Origin: JBOHWJ01 sp050736615
Lineage (GTDB): Bacteria > Desulfobacterota > Binatia > Binatales > Binataceae
NCBI GenBank assembly: GCA_050736615.1
Contig: JBOHWL010000163.1
Coordinates: forward strand, 1 to 7,900
Direction: 5' to 3'
DNA length: 7,900 nt
The position numbers were made by a program, and so were the translations under genes. Below are positions 1 through 5,655 of this stretch, in pieces. Numbering within the stretch: position 1 is the first letter of the stretch; the number at the start of each line of letters is the position of its first letter. The notes under the pieces are model-generated. The model saw nothing but the letters and a program-made list of their open reading frames with translations. It was not told the origin of the DNA and searched no databases.

Positions 1-123
1 GAGGCTTTACTGATTCGATCAATGGGATTGCGAAATATCAACCAGAATAATTTCGAAGAGGCGGAGGAATGGGTGCAGATCAGAAATCACGAAAAGCAAC
101 ATTATCTGAATAAGGTGGGTTAA
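1..123 (+). CDS. C-terminal fragment of an unidentified protein, possibly GIY-YIG nuclease-like
   Basis: Frame 1 is open from the first base to a TAA at 121-123, giving the last 40 residues of a gene that begins outside the window. The tail starts EALLIRSMGLRNINQ and continues as a charged, helix-like segment (EEAEEWVQIRNHEK). The E-A-L-L-I-R start resembles the conserved glutamate helix near the end of GIY-YIG domains (E-x-x-L-I), where the Glu binds the catalytic metal. If so, the GIY and YIG motifs lie upstream. This assignment rests on one short motif and is tentative. Codons are more A/T-rich than in the downstream genes (AAT, ATT, TTA), so the gene may be of different origin. The next gene starts 85 bases later. 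Confidence 0.55.
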   Translation, partial: EALLIRSMGLRNINQNNFEEAEEWVQIRNHEKQHYLNKVG

Positions 124-208
124 CTAAATCTTGTCAAATTGTAAGATCACTGGCCCACGGCGAGCAGGCGCTTGTCTCTTCTCCAAGGCTTGCGCTAGCC
201 GATAGGCT

Positions 209-865
209 ATGGCGCTTCACTTTATGATCAGCGGCAGTGGACCAGGCTGCGGCAAAACCATGGTCGGTTGCGCGCTTGCGTTTGCCTTCAAAGTGCGCGG
301 GATGCGCGTTGGCGTGATGAAGCCGGTCGCAAACGGATGCCACGAGCGCGACGGCGTGCTGGTGGCGGAGGACGCGGAGGCTTTGCGGGCGGCCGCGTCG
401 TCCGAGGATGCGCTTGAATTAATCTCGCCATGTCGTTACCCCTCACGGGTCGCGCCCTACGCTGATGTTGAAGGGGTATTGCCCGAACGCGCACGAATCG
501 AAGATGCCTATGTTCGAATCTCGACGCACTGCGAGGTCATGATCGTTGAGGAGACGGACAGCCTCGCGGCGCCGATTTGTCCGGGCTGGAGCTATGCCGA
601 TTTGGCGCGCGGCCGCGGCCTCGAACTGATCGTCGTGGCGGCCAATCGGCCGGGATTTATCGGCGCGACGGCTCTGGTCTGCGGTTACGCGAAATGCCGT
701 CGAATTCCGGTGCGCGGTTTTATCCTCAACAGCCTTACGCTCGAGGCTTCGAACAACGCCCTTGCCAACGCGGAAATCGTGACGCGCATGGTCGGCGTTC
801 CCTGCCTCGGCACGGTGCGTTTCAAGGAGCCACTGGCCCTCGCGATTGTGGAAAGCCTGTTGTGA
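209..865 (+). CDS. bioD: Dethiobiotin synthetase-like P-loop protein (BioD family), altered VEGAGG loop
   Basis: This 218-residue protein has the length and motif order of dethiobiotin synthetase (E. coli BioD, about 225), the cytosolic enzyme that closes the ureido ring of biotin using ATP, CO2 and diaminopelargonate. Visible features are a P-loop SGSGPGCGKT (residues 8-17), KPVANG (38-43) matching the KPVASG lysine motif, D55 in EDAEAL matching the Mg-binding Asp, and FILN (171-174) matching the nucleotide-base Asn. The usual VEGAGG loop is VEETDS (113-118): the Mg-ligand Glu (E114) remains but the Gly-rich turn is lost. No bioA, bioB or bioF lies nearby. ATG 209 is the first start after an in-frame TAG at 203. 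A second ATG at 224 is possible, and neither has a clear Shine-Dalgarno sequence. It may be a true BioD or a diverged paralogue with another substrate. Confidence 0.75.
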   Translation: MALHFMISGSGPGCGKTMVGCALAFAFKVRGMRVGVMKPVANGCHERDGVLVAEDAEALRAAASSEDALELISPCRYPSRVAPYADVEGVLPERARIEDAYVRISTHCEVMIVEETDSLAAPICPGWSYADLARGRGLELIVVAANRPGFIGATALVCGYAKCRRIPVRGFILNSLTLEASNNALANAEIVTRMVGVPCLGTVRFKEPLALAIVESLL

Positions 866-913
866 CTGATTGGCTTGACATCCGAGGCGGCCACGACGTT
901 GACTGAAAAGAGC

Positions 914-919
914 AGGAGG
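914..919 (+). promoter_or_regulatory. Strong ribosome binding site for the amidohydrolase
   Basis: AGGAGG lies 10 bases before the ATG at 930. It is a near-perfect Shine-Dalgarno sequence, fixes the amidohydrolase start, and contrasts with the weak or absent sites of most other genes here. Confidence 0.8.
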
Positions 920-929
920 GCTTGTTCCG

Positions 930-2045
930 ATGCCGAAAATAATCGACGCCGACGGCCATATCGTCGAGCCGCGTGCGCTTTGGGAAGAATACACCGAACC
1001 CGCGTATCGAGAACGCATGATCCAGATTCGCCGTGACAAAGAAGGCGAAGACATATTCTGGATCAATGGCAAGCCGCAGCGGCCCATCGGGCGCGCGGTG
1101 GCAAGTTCGGTTATTCCCGGCGGTTTCCTCGATAAGGACGGCGGCCGCAAGGTCACTTGGGATGACCTTCTGCCCGGCAGTTATGACCCCCATGAACGGA
1201 TCAAGGTGATGGATGCCGAGCGCATCGATGTCGCTGTTTTGTATCCGTCATTGTGGCTGGTGTACGGCGATTTCGATGAGGCGAAGGTCGCGGTCGCGGC
1301 CTGTCGCGCCTACAACAATTGGATGGCGGACTTCTGCCGGCCCTATCCGAACCGGCTCTACGGCGTCGCGCCGATGCCGTTGCAGGATATTGAGGCGGCC
1401 GTTAAGGAAATGCGCCGCGTGGTTAAAGAACTCAATTTCAAGGCGGTCTTTGTGCGCCCCAATCCGTTCAATGGCCGACGCCTCAACGATCCCGCCTATG
1501 ATCCATTCTGGCAACAGGCGCAGGAGCTCGATATTCCCGTCGCGATTCACTCCAGCTTCGGCACCCGCATGCCGACCTTGGGCGGCGACCGCTATCGCGA
1601 TCCGTTTTTCTTCCACATGGTGTGCCATCCGTTCGAGCAGCAGGCTGCCTGTATGGACATAATCTGCGGCGGCGTGCTCGCGCGCTATCCGCGGCTCAGG
1701 CTGGGCTTTCTGGAGTCGGGAGTCGGATGGGTGGGTTATTGGCTCGACCGCATGGACGGTCATTACGAAAAAATGGGCACGATGGTGCCTTGGCTGAAAA
1801 AGCGCCCGACCGATTATTTCATGGAGCGCTGTTATTTATCGTTCGACCCGGACGAACGCACGCTCAAGGCGATGGTGGAGCTTGGTTTCGACAAAAACAT
1901 CCTGTGGGGCTCCGATTATCCTCATTTCGATTGCACCTACCCGGGCATTTTGAAAGAAGTCGAAAAGGCTTGTGATGCGCTGCCGGAGAGCGCGCGTCGT
2001 CATATCCTGACCGATAACGCCATCCGCTTTTATAATCTCACTTGA
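930..2045 (+). CDS. Amidohydrolase family protein (amidohydrolase_2, TIM-barrel metal hydrolase)
   Basis: This 371-residue protein is typical in size for the amidohydrolase_2 group (COG2159), which includes ACMSD-type decarboxylases and other metal-dependent hydrolases with a TIM-barrel fold. It opens with IDADGHIVEP, giving the N-terminal metal motif D8-x-H10. AIHSS supplies H207, VCHPFEQQ supplies H233, and LWGSDYPHFD near the C-terminus supplies the metal or catalytic Asp D329 followed by H332. Other family signatures are YPNRLYGVAPMPLQD (139-153), RPNPFNGR (176-183) and RYPRLRLGFLESGVGW (252-267). It has no signal peptide, so it is probably cytosolic. The substrate cannot be read from sequence; the family acts on cyclic or aromatic carboxylates, amides and esters. 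The gene is complete, has an AGGAGG site, and follows the BioD-like gene by 64 bases, so co-transcription is possible. Confidence 0.9.
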   Translation: MPKIIDADGHIVEPRALWEEYTEPAYRERMIQIRRDKEGEDIFWINGKPQRPIGRAVASSVIPGGFLDKDGGRKVTWDDLLPGSYDPHERIKVMDAERIDVAVLYPSLWLVYGDFDEAKVAVAACRAYNNWMADFCRPYPNRLYGVAPMPLQDIEAAVKEMRRVVKELNFKAVFVRPNPFNGRRLNDPAYDPFWQQAQELDIPVAIHSSFGTRMPTLGGDRYRDPFFFHMVCHPFEQQAACMDIICGGVLARYPRLRLGFLESGVGWVGYWLDRMDGHYEKMGTMVPWLKKRPTDYFMERCYLSFDPDERTLKAMVELGFDKNILWGSDYPHFDCTYPGILKEVEKACDALPESARRHILTDNAIRFYNLT

Positions 2046-2083
2046 GTCCCGGCCATCGTAAAAAACATGGTGGCTGCGGACTC
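2044..2083 (+). other. Imperfect hairpin at the end of the amidohydrolase gene
   Basis: GAGTCC (2044-2049, overlapping the stop codon) pairs with GGACTC (2078-2083), and CCAT/ATGG can pair inside around an A-rich loop. No T-run follows, so it is not a classic intrinsic terminator. It may stabilise the 3' end or simply be chance. Confidence 0.25.
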
Positions 2084-2421
2084 GGGGCTCCGGCGCTGCG
2101 AGCTACAGACACAACTATCGCCGCAGACGCCCGTAGATCAGGTGGCAAGGGAGGCACATGGTCTAGGTGAGTGGTCTATCGTGCGTCCTGCTTGAACGTG
2201 TGCTTGGCGCGATGGGATGACGGGGGTGGGGTCGATGTCCCGTTTGCTCGCTGCGCCACTGGCGCCGACCTCGCGCACAAAACTTCCTTGAAAAGTAGCG
2301 TTTCAAATCGTTTTCATTGTCCGGTTGAGCCGAAGTAGCTGAGTGATGAAGTGATGAAGAAATAAGGCGCGTTTGCCGCTATAATGCGCTTAGCGGAGTT
2401 GGGGCGTGCTCGGCTTGACGG
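2046..2421. other. Gene-free stretch with small inverted and direct repeats
   Basis: I see no convincing gene here. The best plus-strand reading frame (ATG 2067, 42 codons, stop ending 2195) matches nothing I recognise. Local structure includes GCGCC-ACT-GGCGC (2253-2265) with flanking GGTCG (2230-2234) and CGACC (2266-2270) that can also pair, TTGAAA-7 bases-TTTCAA (2288-2306), and a tandem AGTGATGA repeat (2342-2357). The stretch ends in the putative promoter of the DUF3800 gene. Its length is unusual for this compact window and would fit an insertion boundary or an untranslated structured RNA, but neither is shown. Confidence 0.4.
2380..2385 (+). promoter_or_regulatory. Putative sigma-70 -10 box upstream of the DUF3800 gene
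   Basis: TATAAT is an exact -10 consensus, 36 bases before ATG 2422, implying a leader of about 30 bases. No good -35 hexamer sits 16-18 bases upstream (the region reads GAAGAAAT). The box lies inside an inverted repeat, CCGCT (2376-2380) and AGCGG (2392-2396), and 22 bases after the tandem AGTGATGA pair, so an activator- or repressor-controlled promoter is plausible. Confidence 0.4.
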
Positions 2422-3087
2422 ATGAAGCTGCCAGGCGATTTCCTTTTTCTTGATGAGAGCGGCGATTGGGGGACCAGCGAACGTAGTTCGCCGGTGTTCG
2501 TTGTCGGTATTCTACACTTGCGTTCTGCGGATGCTCTAAAGCGGGCCGTCAAGCGGGCGCGTCAGAAGAGCTTAGGTCGGCGCGCCCCGATGAATGAATT
2601 GAAGTGGTCAGGCCATAACGCATCAATTCGAAAAGCTGTGCTTGAGCAAATTATTCGTGATTCTGCGCAAATCGAAGGCGTATCGGCCTGCGTTGTGGAA
2701 AAAGCGTGGATCAATTCCGACTTGGCTCGCCGTCCTGAGCCACTCCGGTACAATTATGCGGTTCGTCTGGCTTTGGAAAAAGGTCGTCTTTTTAACACCT
2801 TGTCGAGAGGAAAAGCGTTTACGCTGGTAATCGACGGCCGGTATCCCCGCGCCACGAAAAAACTAGAGGATTATGTCTGCCGTTTAATGGCGAAGGGCGA
2901 GTTGCCGTGCGAATTGCACATACAGGCTGAATCCTCCGAGCGTAGCCCTCAACTCCAAGTGATTGATCACATTGTCGGAGCGCTTTACGCCGCCTACGGT
3001 CAGGGGGATTGGAGTTATTTCAATCTGCTAAGGCACGGCGGTATTGGGTTTGAACTGCGCATCTTAAAGAAAAAACCAGCACCCTGA
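2422..3087 (+). CDS. DUF3800 domain protein (predicted RNase H-fold nuclease)
   Basis: This 221-residue protein shows the DUF3800 pattern: FLFLDESGDWG at the N-terminus (DESGD, residues 11-15), NELKW with E59 and K61, LVIDGR with D138, and SPQLQVIDHIVGAL with Q179 and D182. The spaced acidic residues fit the predicted RNase H-like metal site of the family. Biochemical function is largely unestablished, though members are often found in mobile or defence-rich regions. ATG 2422 is the first start after an in-frame TGA at 2416; the Shine-Dalgarno sequence is weak. Codon use is visibly less G/C-biased at third positions (many CTT, CGT, AAA, ATT) than in the flanking amidohydrolase and recD2 genes, which suggests horizontal acquisition. 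A foldable repeat starts over its stop codon, and the small ORF after it may share its transcript. Confidence 0.85.
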   Translation: MKLPGDFLFLDESGDWGTSERSSPVFVVGILHLRSADALKRAVKRARQKSLGRRAPMNELKWSGHNASIRKAVLEQIIRDSAQIEGVSACVVEKAWINSDLARRPEPLRYNYAVRLALEKGRLFNTLSRGKAFTLVIDGRYPRATKKLEDYVCRLMAKGELPCELHIQAESSERSPQLQVIDHIVGALYAAYGQGDWSYFNLLRHGGIGFELRILKKKPAP

Positions 3088-3129
3088 GCCCTCCATTTTG
3101 TCCGAATACACGGACGAGGCACCCTCAGG
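3083..3129 (+). other. Long imperfect stem-loop across the DUF3800 stop codon
   Basis: Three arms pair in nested order: CCTGAG (3083-3088) with CTCAGG (3124-3129), CCTC (3090-3093) with GAGG (3116-3119), and GTCCG (3100-3104) with CGGAC (3111-3115) around an AATACA loop. There is no downstream T-run. It could attenuate transcription, protect the upstream mRNA, or control the next ORF. It also buries the TTG at 3098, arguing against that codon as a start. Confidence 0.4.
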
Positions 3130-3148
3130 ACTTACGCTGGCTTCGCAG

Positions 3149-3517
3149 ATGGTTCTGGCCTTAAACACACATTGTGTCAACAGGCTTTACACAATGCCCT
3201 TGTTCAACATAACCGCACCGGCCAGCGCCGCCCCGAAGCGGAGCAAGCGCGTGGCCGGCAATCTCGCCTACGCGGTTTTAGCCACCATGATCGATCGGCG
3301 CACGCAGTATCATCGCGCGCGCCTGAGCGAACATATCAGTGCGCTCTCCCCGAGCGATAAGGACACTTCCCGGAGTTTGCGGACACAACTGTTCCATCAT
3401 GGCTGCAGCGCGGGAATCTATGACGGTTCGTTCGCGATGATCGACGATACGCGGAATCGGCAGGCCACGATGCTCGCGTACAATGGCTTGCTCAAGGGTC
3501 GCGCCAGTCATCAATGA
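3149..3517 (+). CDS. Hypothetical protein, in frame with the downstream transporter
   Basis: I do not recognise this protein. The frame is open from before 3098 to TGA 3515-3517. From ATG 3149 it gives 122 residues; ATG 3194 gives 107, and a TTG at 3098 gives 139. None has a clear Shine-Dalgarno sequence. G/C-rich third positions typical of genuine genes here begin around 3194, so the shorter start is quite possible. The product is basic and soluble-looking, with a helix-like centre (RRTQYHRARLSEHISAL) and a C-terminal part containing HHGCSAGIYDGSFAMIDD; no signal peptide or membrane span is obvious. It ends nine bases before the GTG of the MFS gene in the same reading frame, which suggests translational coupling or, less likely, one frame split by a stop. 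A minus-strand ORF over 3278-3514 has poorer codon structure. Confidence 0.5.
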   Translation: MVLALNTHCVNRLYTMPLFNITAPASAAPKRSKRVAGNLAYAVLATMIDRRTQYHRARLSEHISALSPSDKDTSRSLRTQLFHHGCSAGIYDGSFAMIDDTRNRQATMLAYNGLLKGRASHQ

Positions 3518-3526
3518 AGCTGTAAT

Positions 3527-4948
3527 GTGGAGGACTTGACCACACCGGAGGAAAGCAAGCGCCGAAAAACAGAAGCGCCTGATAATGAAGCCGCGCGAGG
3601 CGGCCCGACTGCTCCGCCTCCCGACCCGCGCTGGGTTTCCCGCGACATTGTATGCCTGTTCGGCGCACGTGCTCTGCGCAGCGCCGCACTCGGCTATATT
3701 GGCATAGTCCTGCCGATTTACCTGGCGGAGCTCGGCTACAGCGCGGTTTACCTGGGCACCATGTTTTCGCTCTCGGCGTTAGCCAGCGCGATCGTGACGG
3801 CGCTGACCGGAGTTCTCGCCGATCGCTTTGGCCGCAAACCATTCATCATCGTAATTCCGCTCATGATGACGGGCGGCTGCATCGTTTTCGCACTGACGCG
3901 GAATTTTACGATTATGGTGCTGGCTGCGGCGTTGGGCACCTTCGGATTTCCCGCGACGGCCGGCATGGGCGGCGGATGGGGACCGTATTATCCCGCCGCG
4001 CAATCGCTCATCGCGGAAAAAATCGCCGATCTGCAGCGCACCTCGGTCTTCGGCGTACTGTCCTTTGTCGGCGTGATTGCCGCCGCCCTGGGTTCACTGC
4101 TTGCCGCGGTGCCCGGGCTGCTCCATCATCTGGAAGGCGTTTCGATGTTCACTGGCTATCGCGCGCTCTTCCTATTCGCCGCGCTACTTAGTCTGCTGAT
4201 GACGCTGGTCGTGTTGCCGGTTGAGGAATCGCATCGACGCGGCTCGACGAAATCGAGTGCGCAGGCCAGAATCGGGAACGCGGTCCGAAAGGACTCGCCC
4301 AATCCCCCACCTTGCGACTCCGCGGTTGATTCGAACCACAAGCGATTGGGATTATCCGCCTCGTCGTGGCGGCTGGTGCTGCGCTTCATGATCACCAATG
4401 CCGTCAACGGGCTGGCTATCGGGATGCTCGGACCGTTCGTGGTATACTGGTTTTATCGACGCTTCGGCGCCAATGCGTCGGATCTGGCGCGTCTGTTTTT
4501 CCTGATAAATTTGCTCACCACGCTGCCGTATCTGCTGGCCGGGCGCTTGACCCGTATGCTGGGCACGGTCAGCACCGTCGCCAGCACACGCGTAGTCAGC
4601 GCGGCGATGCTGCTCGCCATGGTGGTGATGCCGAGCTTCTTACTGGCGGCGCTTCTTTATGCCTTGCGTATGATTGCGGCCACCTTATCGATCCCGGTGC
4701 GTCAATCATTTTTGATGGGTGTGATCGAACCGTCGGAACGGGCCAGCGCGGCTGGATTGTCGAGCCTGCCAACCTCCGGGACGCAGGCGCTCAGCGCCTA
4801 TTTTGCCGGCTTCATGATGCAAAACCTGGCGCTTAGTCTGCCGTTGGAATTAGCCGCCGTGCTGCAGGCTATGTTTGGCGGGCTATACTGGGTGTTCTTC
4901 AGAAACATCCGGCCGCCTGAAGAGGAATACCGTGTGCCCAGACGCTGA
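3527..4948 (+). CDS. Major facilitator superfamily (MFS) transporter
   Basis: This 473-residue membrane protein has about 12 hydrophobic segments, six before and six after a central hydrophilic loop (about residues 233-278, rich in Ser, Arg and Pro). The MFS motif A reads GVLADRFGRKP (95-105), between the second and third spans. It probably moves a small solute across the inner membrane by secondary transport; the substrate, whether drug, metabolite or sugar, cannot be told. The N-terminus has a charged, Pro-rich tail of about 37 residues before the first span. The only sensible start is GTG 3527, nine bases after the in-frame TGA of the previous ORF; an ATG at 3525 is out of frame. No Shine-Dalgarno sequence is visible, which fits coupling to upstream translation. 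Codon bias matches the GC-rich neighbours. Confidence 0.9.
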   Translation: MEDLTTPEESKRRKTEAPDNEAARGGPTAPPPDPRWVSRDIVCLFGARALRSAALGYIGIVLPIYLAELGYSAVYLGTMFSLSALASAIVTALTGVLADRFGRKPFIIVIPLMMTGGCIVFALTRNFTIMVLAAALGTFGFPATAGMGGGWGPYYPAAQSLIAEKIADLQRTSVFGVLSFVGVIAAALGSLLAAVPGLLHHLEGVSMFTGYRALFLFAALLSLLMTLVVLPVEESHRRGSTKSSAQARIGNAVRKDSPNPPPCDSAVDSNHKRLGLSASSWRLVLRFMITNAVNGLAIGMLGPFVVYWFYRRFGANASDLARLFFLINLLTTLPYLLAGRLTRMLGTVSTVASTRVVSAAMLLAMVVMPSFLLAALLYALRMIAATLSIPVRQSFLMGVIEPSERASAAGLSSLPTSGTQALSAYFAGFMMQNLALSLPLELAAVLQAMFGGLYWVFFRNIRPPEEEYRVPRR

Positions 4949-4965
4949 TCCGGAACGCCGATCGG

Positions 4966-4988
4966 GCCTAATCAAGGCGGCATTAGGC
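4966..4988 (+). terminator. Hairpin downstream of the MFS gene, weak terminator candidate
   Basis: GCCTAAT (4966-4972) and ATTAGGC (4982-4988) form a perfect 7-bp stem with a 9-base loop, starting 17 bases after the MFS stop. The following bases (GGAGCAAAG) contain no T-run, so it is at best a non-canonical terminator or an mRNA 3' stabiliser. Confidence 0.35.
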
Positions 4989-5105
4989 GGAGCAAAGTGA
5001 AACCGAGCACATTAGCGAAGCGGAACGAACGACTCCGCAGGTAGCGTTCAAGATATGAATAGCATGGAAGGATTGAAAAGTGCTTGGTGGGCAAAGCTAA
5101 TCGCA

Positions 5106-5150
5106 AGCCCGGCCCTGCGAGGCACCGGTGCCGGAACTGGCCACCGGGCT
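5106..5150. repeat. Nested inverted repeats in the gap after the small membrane gene
   Basis: The outer arms AGCCCGG (5106-5112) and CCGGGCT (5144-5150) enclose a perfect 12-bp palindrome, GGCACCGGTGCC (5121-5132). The outer arms extend with one mismatch into GC-rich flanks. It lies about 64 bases beyond the stop of the minus-strand gene and could fold in either transcript. Neither side has a T-run. It may be a REP-like element, a protein-binding site, or the 3' end structure of the minus-strand transcript. Confidence 0.4.
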
Positions 5151-5213
5151 CGCAAAACCGAACATCACGCGAGACATGGCTGGGGCGATCCGAAGATGGG
5201 CGACCATGGCTGG

Positions 5214-5489
5214 TCAGGCCACCTTCTTGTAATCGCCGCCGTCGCCTTCATGCGCCGGCTCGGGCTTGCTCATGGGCTGCAGCGCCGAATAAGGCAGCAC
5301 GGCCCAATTGACCCGCTCGAGGTTTTGAAGCGCATGCTCAAGCATCTGGGCTCCCGTGAGCGGCTTCACGTGCGGCCGCTTGTTGAAGCCCGTAGCATAG
5401 GTGAGACCCCATACGTACCAATCGGCAGCGGCCAACATAGCGATAAGGGCGATTCCCACCAATGAGGCGAAGAATGACGGTGTTATCAT
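5214..5489 (-). CDS. Small single-span membrane protein of unknown function
   Basis: This 91-residue minus-strand gene starts at ATG 5489-5487, nine bases after a near-perfect AAGGAGG (5505-5499), and ends at TGA 5216-5214. Residues 6-29 form one hydrophobic segment (FFASLVGIALIAMLAAADWY onward), either an uncleaved membrane anchor or a signal sequence. The remainder is hydrophilic with a probable amphipathic helix (GAQMLEHALQNLERV, 46-60) and a charged Asp/Gly/Lys-rich tail. I do not recognise the family. A longer frame extends upstream to 5657 but has no comparable ribosome site and reads into the recD2 leader, so the short form is preferred. It is divergent from recD2, with 166 bases between starts. 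A plus-strand ORF at 5055-5465 overlaps it and is rejected. Confidence 0.75.
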   Translation of the reverse strand: MITPSFFASLVGIALIAMLAAADWYVWGLTYATGFNKRPHVKPLTGAQMLEHALQNLERVNWAVLPYSALQPMSKPEPAHEGDGGDYKKVA

Positions 5490-5498
5490 CGGATAGAT

Positions 5499-5505
5499 CC
5501 TCCTT
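5499..5505 (-). promoter_or_regulatory. Ribosome binding site of the small membrane gene
   Basis: On the minus strand AAGGAGG lies nine bases before ATG 5489. It is the strongest reason to place the start there rather than at an upstream codon. Confidence 0.8.
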
Positions 5506-5560
5506 AACTCCTGACCGCAACTGGAGCATGCTTGGTGCCAACAACAATCCCTTGAATCCA

Positions 5561-5588
5561 TTGGGCTTTTCTCTGAATTCTCGATAAT
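5561..5588 (+). promoter_or_regulatory. Possible promoter for recD2
   Basis: TTGGGC (5561-5566) and GATAAT (5583-5588) are separated by 16 bases. The -10 matches five of six consensus bases; the -35 only three. It would give a leader of roughly 60 bases before ATG 5656. It lies in the 166-base divergent region shared with the small membrane gene. Confidence 0.3.
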
Positions 5589-5655
5589 TCTTCGCAATGC
5601 GCAAAAACCCCTGCGATTTTCTTCGCGAATCGAAAAACGACGCTCTGCGCCTTCC

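Noticed and set aside
124..208. TTGTCA at 131-136 as a -35 box for the BioD-like gene
   Set aside because: No -10-like hexamer occurs 16-18 bases downstream; the only TAAGAT is five bases away.
443..1156. 237-residue minus-strand ORF across the BioD-like and amidohydrolase genes
   Set aside because: It lies opposite two clear genes and spans their gap; the protein is low-complexity and matches no family, so it is an antisense shadow of GC-rich codons.
1213..1662. 149-residue plus-strand ORF inside the amidohydrolase gene
   Set aside because: It is an out-of-frame Arg/Ser/Pro-rich translation of a well-supported gene.
2067..2195. Short plus-strand ORF of 42 codons after the amidohydrolase
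   Set aside because: It has no ribosome site, no recognisable motif and no codon bias; probably chance.
3278..3514. 78-residue minus-strand ORF opposite the hypothetical gene
   Set aside because: It has no ribosome site, and the plus-strand frame has the G/C-rich third positions expected of a gene in this genome.
5055..5465. 136-residue plus-strand ORF in the gap before recD2
   Set aside because: It has no ribosome site, is composed of Gly/His/Arg-rich sequence, and overlaps the minus-strand gene that has a strong Shine-Dalgarno sequence and a membrane span.
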